Source: Gracilaria caudata
Lineage: Eukaryota > Rhodophyta > Florideophyceae > Gracilariales > Gracilariaceae
Length of the DNA: 55,222 nt
Direction: 5' to 3'
NCBI GenBank assembly: GCA_030374735.1
Contig: JASCIV010000069.1
Span: forward strand, 1-55,222
A model generated the notes under the pieces. It searched no databases. It was not told where the DNA came from and worked only from the letters and a program-made list of their open reading frames with translations. How positions within the stretch are numbered: the stretch's first letter is position 1; every line of letters starts with the position of its first letter. Below, piece by piece: positions 28,446 through 36,413 of the stretch. The position numbers were made by a program, and so were the translations under genes.

Positions 28446-29430
28446 ATGGGATTCCCTCGATTTTCCAAAGCAACAGCTCCACGCGTTATCTATCGATACA
28501 TGTGTAACAAATCTGCACGAAATGCGTCTGAAAAAGTCAAGGAGAGATTGACCACCCCATCGTTGTTGGTGTCAGAAATATTCCAGTCTGTGCAAGGCGA
28601 AGGTCCGAACTCTGGCAAACCTTCTGTATTCCTCCGTCTAGGCGTGTGTAATCTCAGCTGCGCATGGTGTGACACTCCCTATACCTGGTTGTACAGAGAC
28701 TCCAAGCTTGCTGAAATTAAAAGGAGAGCCAGTGAAGCACGGGCCGTTACGCCATTGAACAAGGTTTACTCAAAGCAAGACGAGCTCCGAAAATTATCTG
28801 TGTCTGACACTGTTGTTGCAGTTAATAAATTAGCTCGAGATGGGGTGAAGAATTTGGTTATCACCGGGGGTGAACCGTTGTTACACAAGAAACCCCTTTT
28901 GCATTTGCTGCCACGCTTTATTCAACAAGGCTTTGAAATTGAGTTTGAGACAAATGGAACAATCAGTCCTGATGGACTTCCTCACACCGTGCACCTGAAC
29001 GTTAGTCCCAAGCTTTCCAACTCCTTAATGCAACAGGAGCAGAGACTGAACCTTAGAGTGCTTCGAGAATGCATGCAATTCCCGTCATCGGTTCTCAAGT
29101 TTGTTATTGACAGGGAATCGGACCTAAATGAGGTTCAGGACATTGTCAGAGAGCTTGGTATAGATCCAAGTCGTGTGTATCTCATGCCACTAGGAACGGT
29201 ACGTAACATTTCGTCTGCAGACATGTTCCAAGACACGTTGTGCAAAACGCTAACCGCTCGGCTTTGTTTTTCCCTCTGACCTGCTTCTCAAATCACCTTC
29301 AAACATGACGTAGGATTCCGACACCATACGGAAACGTGGGAGATGGCTCGTTGACGTTTGCATGGAACACGGGTTTCGGTACACCCATCGGATACATGTT
29401 GAGCTTTGGGGGGATAAAAGAGGCGTGTGA
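28446..29430 (+). CDS. queE: 7-carboxy-7-deazaguanine synthase (QueE), radical SAM, one intron
   Basis: Radical SAM enzyme that rearranges 6-carboxytetrahydropterin to 7-carboxy-7-deazaguanine in queuosine-precursor synthesis. Exon 1 is 28446-29198 and exon 2 is 29314-29430; the 115-nt intron (29199-29313) starts GTACGTAAC and ends TAG, phase 0. Joining gives MPLGT-DSDTIRKRGRWLVD and restores the QueE C-terminus (EHGFRYTHRIHVELWG). The 289-aa product has an organelle-like extension of about 42 residues, the QGEGPNSGKPS entry, the cluster motif CNLSCAWCDT (C-x3-C-x2-C) with TPYTW, and TGGEPLLHKK. The stop lies 5 bp from the stop of the opposing WD40 gene. De novo queuosine synthesis is not a usual nuclear-encoded eukaryotic trait, so plastid or bacterial ancestry is likely. 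Confidence 0.9.
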
Positions 29431-29435
29431 TCAAA

Positions 29436-30347
29436 TCACAAAGCTACATTAAGTTCAGCGACACTCTTATCCCATGAGCCGCTGAATAACCGCCCGTCTG
29501 CTTGTGCGTCCCATGCAACACTCCTTACGTAATCAGAATGGTGAAAGCTCTTTCCAAGAATGTTGCCGCTCGTAACATCTAACAAAGTGACAGCGGGACA
29601 ATTTGATGCTACCGCAACAATCTTTTCACTGTGGGGAGACGCGCGCAAGCAGTGAGAGATCCCTTTGTAACCTTCGTTTCTCCATAAAGTTTTTGTTTCC
29701 GCTCGAAGATCGAATGCCATCACGTCCATCATTTCTGTTGACATGACGAGCACAGAGCCTCCGGCCGCAAACACAGCTGAGTAAACATGCAAGCCGGTGG
29801 GTATTGTTATCGCCGCTTGCCAATGATTTTGTCTTTCATCCCAGACACATGCCATTCCATCAGAACTTGCAGTGAGCAGGTTATCTCCTGCCGAATTCCA
29901 ATCAACAGAATTGACGGAATCGATATGACCCTCAAAACGCATCGGTTCGTTTGAAGGTTCGTTAAGATTCCAGCATAGCACAGCTCTATCACGACCACCA
30001 GATGCAACAAGCTTCTTAGAGGAGCTGACTGCCACGCTGTTAACGCTCGAATTATGCCCGCCTGGAAGCGGTAAGACGCCACCGCTGTGAACGACTCGCA
30101 CGGAGCCATCGTCAGCGCCTGCGATAAATTGGCCTTCGTCAAGACAACATAAATCTGCAATACCAGTTTCGACTTCTATCTCAGCTTCTATTTGACCGGC
30201 TCCCATTAAGCCGTGCACCCGTCCATCCCATACCGAACCTGTGAGCATGGAGGTGGCGGCTACTGCGTTTCCACCGCCTGCTGATACTACTGCATCGACG
30301 TAGCGAGAGAGTTGCCATCGCTTTTTGACAGTTATTTGGCAAGACAT
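29436..30347 (-). CDS. WD40 repeat protein, MEP50/WDR77-like
   Basis: A 303-aa beta-propeller with about six WD repeats, including SGGRDRAVLCWNLN, TASSDGMACVWDER and a last repeat HHSDYVRSVAWDAQADGRLFSGSWDKSV. The last repeat resembles the MEP50/WDR77 ending (HRDFVRDATWSP...GWDHQV). MEP50 is the partner of the arginine methyltransferase PRMT5, so a methylosome role is possible. WD40 proteins cross-match easily, and PEX7-like or other propellers remain options. The ATG at 30347 gives MSCQITVKKRWQ. Tail-to-tail with queE. Confidence 0.6.
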   Translation of the reverse strand: MSCQITVKKRWQLSRYVDAVVSAGGGNAVAATSMLTGSVWDGRVHGLMGAGQIEAEIEVETGIADLCCLDEGQFIAGADDGSVRVVHSGGVLPLPGGHNSSVNSVAVSSSKKLVASGGRDRAVLCWNLNEPSNEPMRFEGHIDSVNSVDWNSAGDNLLTASSDGMACVWDERQNHWQAAITIPTGLHVYSAVFAAGGSVLVMSTEMMDVMAFDLRAETKTLWRNEGYKGISHCLRASPHSEKIVAVASNCPAVTLLDVTSGNILGKSFHHSDYVRSVAWDAQADGRLFSGSWDKSVAELNVAL

Positions 30348-30499
30348 CGATTCAGCGAGAAAAATAAGGACACCAGAAGCTGGAAGTGTCAGAGAAACTG
30401 TGCTCTAATTTGAAGAGGGAGCAAACTTTAGCAGGTGGTCTTTACCACGATTGCGCAGTCGTGCGAGTGGTCGGATCAGCACAACGAACACAGGTTTCT

Positions 30500-30520
30500 G
30501 TCCGACAGAATCTGTCGGAC
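30500..30520. repeat. Perfect inverted repeat, 9-bp arms
   Basis: Arms GTCCGACAG and CTGTCGGAC with an AAT centre. Located 153 bp upstream of the MEP50-like ATG. Confidence 0.9.
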
Positions 30521-30699
30521 CGATTTTGCGAAAATTAAGATTTCTGGGCCCCCTTGTTTACCCCATTCGCAGTCTAAAGCTTTGCCTTTGCCAATCACAA
30601 TGCAAGTCCTGCTCCTCGGAGGACCTTCTGGACCAGAGCTCAATTGTTCTCCTGTTGTTGCGTAATACCTTCGTCACGAAGCCTTCGTATACGGTATGC

Positions 30700-30780
30700 T
30701 GTGCAAACGGGTAAGGTTCTACGGAAGGTTTTTAGATACGACTCTCTGAGAGTTGTGTCTAGAACCTCACCCGTATGCAA
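30700..30780. repeat. Long imperfect hairpin / possible structured RNA
   Basis: Outer arms ACGGGTAAGGTTCT (30707-30720) and AGAACCTCACCCGT (30761-30774) pair over 14 positions with one A-C mismatch, and flanking bases extend the pairing to about 20. An inner stem, GATACGACTC (30735-30744) with GAGTTGTGTC (30750-30759), pairs completely if G-U is allowed, with loop TCTGA. G-U-only compensation in the inner stem favours an RNA structure read on the plus strand. Confidence 0.6.
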
Positions 30781-31168
30781 CAGAAGAAATGCAATTACAT
30801 GTCTCACCAGCAAAGTGCTATGATCTGCTTAACATTACATGCTTATGGACACACATCATGAATCATGAATAATGACGAATCATCAATGACGGCACTATTC
30901 GCATCGAGCACCCGGAGTGTTTCTGCTTAGTATTCGGGATTGGCAATGAATGGAGCTTGAAACAAAATTGATATCCGCAGCTTTACTTTTTCTGCATTCT
31001 CTTCATGTATTCGAAAAAGTTCGCACCCCGAGCTACCGACAACAAATTAGAAGCACAACCCTTTCGATTACTGTAACAAAGAACTTAAATGAGACCTGCA
31101 GCAAGCGCATGCGGATAGCCACCGTAGTTACCAATATGTAGGTTCAAATCATCAATAATCAGGACGAA

Positions 31169-32187
31169 CTATGGGCCCCCTTCTTCGAGTTCGTTGAACT
31201 GGTCGCTGTTCAGAGGACCGTCGAGCGAGGCCGACATAAACTGAGTCACAAAGGGGTTGTCCGTAGTGTCCAGTTCTTCTACTCTTCCGTCCCAAACCAC
31301 GCTTCCTTCATGCATCAAAACCACTCTGTCCGCGGTTCTGCGGATTGTGCTAAACTGATGTGTGACGACAACGCAAGTCGGACACACATCCTGCACGCTT
31401 CGTATGATATTTTCTATTCTCGTCGATGCCGTTGGGTCAAGTCCTGCCGTTGGTTCATCGTATAAAAGAACATCTGGAGCAGAATCTTCGTCATCGGGAT
31501 CATATATAATAGCCCTTGCAAGCGAAACCCGTTTGCGCATACCGCCAGATAGCTGCTCCGGGAACTTTTCGATGGCGTCCTCCATATCTACGCGTCGCAG
31601 GTACTGTTTCACCAGCTCGTAGACGCGCTCTTGCGACAGTTTTCCTTTCTGCAGCAGTCGAAAACCCACATTCTCAAAAACATTCAAAGAGTCAAACAGC
31701 GCCGCGCTTTGGAATACCATTGATATGTGTAGATTGCCTCTCTCTCTTGCCAGCGTACGTTTCCGCTTCCACCCCCGCAGAATCACCTCGCCTGAGTCTG
31801 GGAGTTCTAATCCTGATATCACTCGCAAGGTGGTCGACTTTCTGCAAGCAGCACAGCAATGTCAGAGAACTGCATTGCAAAGCTAACTGTGACAGCGCCA
31901 ATAACTTGCTCCACTTACCCTGTGCCGCTAGTGCCAATTATGGCTGTAGATTCCCCACGGTAAATTGAGAGATTAAGGTTGTTGAGCACGCGTTTCTGAT
32001 GGTACGAGAGAGAGACATTTCGCAACTCAATCTCAGCCAGTTCCGGCTGTTCCTGTTGGTTTTGAGATTGCCTCCTTAGCGTGTGGGGACGGTCGGCAGA
32101 GCGAGTACATTTCGCTCTTTGCCACACTGAAGCTCGAAGTGGAAATGTTATGCACCAGGCCGGGGGGGAACGGTTCCTCAAAGCCAT
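31169..32187 (-). CDS. TGD3: TGD3/MlaF-like ABC transporter ATPase, one intron, probably plastid
   Basis: ATPase of an MCE-type lipid importer; plant TGD3 drives lipid import into plastids and MlaF is the bacterial relative. Exon 1 is 31919-32187 and exon 2 is 31169-31841; the 77-nt intron (31842-31918) starts GTAAGT and ends GCAG. Splicing completes the Walker A GTSGTGKST (from residue 85). Other motifs: Q-loop (MVFQSAALFDSLNV), signature LSGGMRKRVSLARA, Walker B LLYDEPTAGLD, switch His (VVTHQ) and the MlaF-like tail NPFVTQFMSA. Residues 1-45 are basic and transit-like. Product 313 aa. No permease or MCE partner lies in this window; in red algae the permease is expected on the plastid genome (established knowledge, not seen here). 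Confidence 0.87.
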
Positions 32188-32923
32188 GCAGCAATACGAT
32201 CGACCCCTAGCCCGGAAATTTGTTCACTCATCTCTCTGCAACTAAGGCTTGAAATGCTGGATGCAGGAGCACTTGGTTCTCAGCAGATGTTTTGGGAGTG
32301 GAAAGCTGTTGTTGAGGCACAGACTGCTTTCGGTCTTTCAGGTGTCTCCGGATTACAAAATGGGAGGCTACGCACAGTCCTAAAATTTGAAGGAAATCCC
32401 TCTTCAGATATCTCAACCGGAGACGACAATTTGTTACATAAAAACTACGAAGGTATCCTTATATCGTTTAGCTTTCGTTCGTCTATCCATCTGCGGAACT
32501 TCCCCACCAATTCGACTACTTGCTGTGGTATGCATATGTACGTGACCATTTCACACACAATCCACTACATCGTCTTGAACATTTCTTCACCTGGGTGAAG
32601 TAACTCAGTCATCTCACAGTTTTCTCCAAGCAAGTTAAGGCCTTTATGTCTCTCTCACAGATGAGGATGGGACCCGACAAAACTTCATGCGAGGGGATCC
32701 ATCTGGCGACCGTTTAGTATAGATCTGAGCTCCCGTATATCTCGAACTCAGCTCAGGCAGGTCAAGCTGTGAAGCGCTTTAGAGTAATCCAACGCAAAAG
32801 CGACCCAAACTGCTAGTTACCACGAGTAAAGAATATTAATCGAGGACAGACTGTTACCTAGCTAGCGTAAGATCACCATCGCCAGGCGGACATTTTTGTC
32901 CTTTAAAAATTCCTCAACTCTTA
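32188..32923. other. Intergenic spacer, tandem minus-strand genes
   Basis: 736 bp. A minus-strand frame of 62 codons (32228-32416, TTG start) and a plus-strand frame of 114 codons (32254-32598) occur without recognisable features. Nothing supported. Confidence 0.5.
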
Positions 32924-35791
32924 TTAAAACCTTGTGTTCGTATTTGTATAGCTAGCATTTGTGGTTCTCGTACCCGTTTTGGACGTTACCCCCGATTCGG
33001 TTGGATTCCATTCTCGATTAGAGACAAGATACTTCCCACTGGGGCAATCCACTTGCCTGGATCTATATGGTATTGAACACTTTGACCACAAATTCTCATA
33101 CGTTGCGTTTCCAGGTCTAGCGGATACAAGAGTTCCATTGCGCAGTCGAACCTCCGAAACACATTCCTCAAAGCCGTCAAGGTCAACTAGTTTCTGCCTC
33201 CCGCCTCCTCTCCCAAAATCATACTCACAAGGATTTCGTTGTCTCATAAATTCATGGCCAAGCAGACTCGGTATGCTCATTCGATCTGCTGGATCACGTT
33301 GTAGACATCCATGTAGAACATCGATCACGAATGGGTCGTCAACTGCTTGGTATGTGATTTTGTAATCTGCGTCTTGAATGCATTGCATCTTGTGAGCAAC
33401 TTTCTTGATGTGAGCAAAAGGAGGGCGACCGTACACCATCTGGTATAAAATGCAACCCAGGCTCCAAATATCACTGGCACGCCCTACCCGATATCTTTGC
33501 TTATGACTTCGAGGAGAATGAAGACTTTCATCTTCCATGACAGCTTCAGGAGACATGTAGTTTGGAGTCCCGATGCGAACATCTCGAACAATTTTGGTTG
33601 TATCATCAGTTTGAATAGCTTTTGCTATTCCGAAATCAATTAGCTTCAAAGTACCATTGACAAGAATGAAGTTGGCAGGTTTCAAGTCACCATGCACTAT
33701 TCTAGCCTCGTGTATCACCTGCACTGCTTTCAACATCTGTTTCCATTTCTCTCGAATGAAGCCGAAGTCAATTTCTTTCGATTCCATGTTAGATTTACCT
33801 AAGCTTACGTTAAGGTCCATTTCTCCACATTCCATCACGAGATGAATCAAACCGTTTTCATAATCAACTTCTGAGTCGTACAGCTGTACAATATTTGGAG
33901 ACCCACGCAGTTTCCTCAAGAGAGCTATTTCATTGACATAGGAATCCATCATGAGTCTTGACGACGAAGAGTGCTCAACCTTGACGCGCTTTAAGGCCCT
34001 CATTTTGATGTTTTGGTCCATAACCTTGTATACGACAGAACTTCCTCCTTTTCCAATAGACTCTAGAACAACGTATGGATATCCATTCACTATACAATGA
34101 GGCGCATCCCTGCTGAAGATCGCGGGAAGACGATTATTTCGCATTCTTGGAGAGTCGTGAGTTGAAGGCCAATGAGGTTGAGGAGATGAAGGTAGGCCTG
34201 GGTTGTGTGAGTATCTAAAAACAGGGTTTGCAACGTTCGAGTTGTTTCTATGAAAATCCTCTGGTAAAGACCTTTCCATGCGATGCCGTCGTTGCGGACG
34301 ATTATCATTCGCACCAAAGCTTGTTTTCGATCGACTCGGATCCTGGATTGGTCTCCTGGTTCGGTACCTGTCGCCCACATATTCGTTACCGGCATAAATG
34401 GCCTCGCGTTCTTCTTCGAGCCTTCTCGATTGTGCTTCCATCTCCAAATTCCGTTCTCTTTGAATCGCAATTTGTCTTTCCAACTCGCGCTCATTACCTA
34501 GCCTCATTCGCGACTTTTCTCGCTCTTCATCGCGATATTGATATTCGTCTCGACCATTTTGAACAAAGTTCCTCTGTCCAGCTCGTTCCCACGGCTTCCT
34601 CCGCTCAATATCTCTCTGCAATGCACGCTCTTCCTGTTCTACTTTGAGAATGTCTTCGGGAAGCCGTTCTCTTGAACCTTGTCGATGGAGTTCATCGGTT
34701 CGTCTCTGTTGCGCTCTTCGCATAGCTTGCAAAGATGCTTCTCGTTTTTGCTCGTATGAGCTCGAAAATTGCTTATTGAACTCTTGCAATCTTGATTCTA
34801 CTGGTTGACGGTCACTGTTTTGCCCCCCCTCCTCAGCCCCGGCCATTCGTTTCTGTGGGGGACTGCTAGGGGGTGAAAAAATGTTTGGAGATCCCTGATG
34901 CTGGGCCCTTTTTAGGTCAGACCTGATCACTTCGGGTGAACGATGAGGAGGATCCACCTTGGGAAGGGAGGTTGTTGGAGTGTATTTGAGATTTGGAGAC
35001 GGACTTGGATTCGAAGGCAGCCATTTGTTAGCGGATTTGGGGTTGCTTGACCCACTGTACGGAGGAAGACTTTTTGACACGATGGAGGGGGTGGAAACAG
35101 GCTTTGAGGGCGGTTTGGCTTCGGCTGCGTCGTTAGGCATCGATGGAATTACTCGCCTGGGAGGAGGGAGTGCTCTCCGAGCCGCCGGGCGCGTAGAGGA
35201 TTGCGGTGGCTTCGATGAGAGGGAGAGGGAAGAGTCATTGGCAAGGTCTCGAGCTTCTTCACGGAGTTTTACAGCCTTTTCTGGGGAGCCCAGCTTCTGC
35301 TCGAGATCGGCCCAGGCGTTCCAGAATGTGGGGTTTGTGATACCAATGCGCTGTGCTTTGAGAGCTTTGAAGAGGTCTCGAATTACGTAGTGATCTTCTT
35401 CGAGCTCAGATCGCAAAGATATAAAGTCGAGCCAGATCTGCAGATATATTGGAGAGTGGCGGTTGGCAGACGTGCGGGGGATAAGGTTGATAGCTTGGTC
35501 ATAGAGGTTGAGGAGCGCCGTACGCATTGTGCGCATTGTGGCAGACGAGAGCTTATTCTCTTTCATGTATCGCTGGCGCTCGGAGTCCAGGTGCGACAAG
35601 AGGTCTTGCCAAGCCGAGGTTTGTGCGGGCTTGGTCTTGACGGCACGAAGGAGGTTGGAGCGAGTGCGGACGGATTCGCTATCGTGAAGGCGCGGTCGGA
35701 TGGCCTTGGAGGCCTCGCTAATGTCGGAGTGCCACTTCGGCACGGCGCCACTGACGTCCCGGGGGATTGGGGAAGCGACATGGTTTGCCAT
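32924..35791 (-). CDS. MPS1: Spindle checkpoint kinase MPS1/TTK
   Basis: Dual-specificity kinase of kinetochores and the spindle assembly checkpoint. From the ATG at 35791 (the frame continues to a GTG at 35971) the 955-aa protein has an N-terminal helical TPR-like domain (about 60-180: WQDLLSHLDSERQRYMKE, YLQIWLDFISLRSE, FWNAWADLEQKLG), as in MPS1 and BUB1. A long Pro/Ser/Arg/Gln-rich linker with a coiled-coil-like Arg/Glu stretch follows, then the kinase domain (about 600-880): GKGGSSVVYK, ALKRVKVE, HGDLKPANFIL, IDFGIAKAI and an activation segment RDVRIGTPNYMSPEA close to MPS1 RDxxxGTxNYMxPEA. Kinase residues are intact. A GGCGGGAA E2F-like site lies about 130 bp upstream. Divergent from SET1. 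Confidence 0.9.
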   Translation of the reverse strand: MANHVASPIPRDVSGAVPKWHSDISEASKAIRPRLHDSESVRTRSNLLRAVKTKPAQTSAWQDLLSHLDSERQRYMKENKLSSATMRTMRTALLNLYDQAINLIPRTSANRHSPIYLQIWLDFISLRSELEEDHYVIRDLFKALKAQRIGITNPTFWNAWADLEQKLGSPEKAVKLREEARDLANDSSLSLSSKPPQSSTRPAARRALPPPRRVIPSMPNDAAEAKPPSKPVSTPSIVSKSLPPYSGSSNPKSANKWLPSNPSPSPNLKYTPTTSLPKVDPPHRSPEVIRSDLKRAQHQGSPNIFSPPSSPPQKRMAGAEEGGQNSDRQPVESRLQEFNKQFSSSYEQKREASLQAMRRAQQRRTDELHRQGSRERLPEDILKVEQEERALQRDIERRKPWERAGQRNFVQNGRDEYQYRDEEREKSRMRLGNERELERQIAIQRERNLEMEAQSRRLEEEREAIYAGNEYVGDRYRTRRPIQDPSRSKTSFGANDNRPQRRHRMERSLPEDFHRNNSNVANPVFRYSHNPGLPSSPQPHWPSTHDSPRMRNNRLPAIFSRDAPHCIVNGYPYVVLESIGKGGSSVVYKVMDQNIKMRALKRVKVEHSSSSRLMMDSYVNEIALLRKLRGSPNIVQLYDSEVDYENGLIHLVMECGEMDLNVSLGKSNMESKEIDFGFIREKWKQMLKAVQVIHEARIVHGDLKPANFILVNGTLKLIDFGIAKAIQTDDTTKIVRDVRIGTPNYMSPEAVMEDESLHSPRSHKQRYRVGRASDIWSLGCILYQMVYGRPPFAHIKKVAHKMQCIQDADYKITYQAVDDPFVIDVLHGCLQRDPADRMSIPSLLGHEFMRQRNPCEYDFGRGGGRQKLVDLDGFEECVSEVRLRNGTLVSARPGNATYENLWSKCSIPYRSRQVDCPSGKYLVSNREWNPTESGVTSKTGTRTTNASYTNTNTRF

Positions 35792-36413
35792 TGAGGTGGT
35801 GAACTGCTGCCGTGACGGCGGAGAAGCAGCCGGAACGGGAAAAGGGGTGGAGAAGTGGGGATGATGGGCGGAAGAGGGCGGAAGGAGGAAGGGGCGAGCT
35901 TGATTGGCACCTGGCAATGGCGGGAACACATTGTTTTGAAAGTGCAGAATTTGAATGCGGCGGACGAGCACGCCGCGCGAGAGCTCTCAGAAGGTAGTCG
36001 TTTTGAACGACAGCCAATGGGAGCGGGTGCGAGTCGCGGCATGCAACCGCACGTGGCTGACGTGGCACGGCGCCATTCGTGTGCTGAGCTGCGCGCAGTC
36101 GGGCAGGGTGGACACGCTCACGTGTCTGCCTGCGCGGACTCGCGCGCGGCAGCCAGTTAATCAGCAGTGCGAGCCTTCGTTTGGCGGCAAACATTGTTCT
36201 ATTCAACACCAGCGTTTCCCTTCCTAGCCACTCGCGTTAGCACCCGCTTCGCTCCACCCTCGTCTACTTTATCGCCGCGCTTGTGGCTGGCTTCCCCTGC
36301 GCTCTGTCGTTGTGCGAGCGCGACCAACAGCTTTCGATTCTGTTGCCGCATGCCGTCTTCCTCTCACCTCCATTTCATCGGCTGTTCCGGCCACCTCGCT
36401 GTTCTACGGTCCA
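35792..36413. promoter_or_regulatory. Divergent promoter region MPS1/SET1
   Basis: 622-bp GC-rich spacer. Two E2F-like sequences are visible: GGCGGGAA at 35919-35926 and TTTGGCGGCAAA at 36180-36191. Frames of both flanking genes stay open into it, from GTG codons at 35971 and 36312. Confidence 0.45.

Larger units (their letters stand above)
30348..31168. other. Intergenic spacer with two foldback sequences
   Basis: 821 bp without a supportable protein gene. It contains a 21-bp palindrome (30500-30520) and a longer imperfect hairpin (30700-30780). No known ncRNA family recognised. Confidence 0.55.

Noticed and set aside
29199..29279. QueE ending at the unspliced stop (277 aa)
   Set aside because: That end lacks the family C-terminus, whereas splicing 29199-29313 restores it in frame.
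32228..32416. 62-codon minus-strand frame with a hydrophobic segment
   Set aside because: Non-ATG start and no recognisable upstream exon.
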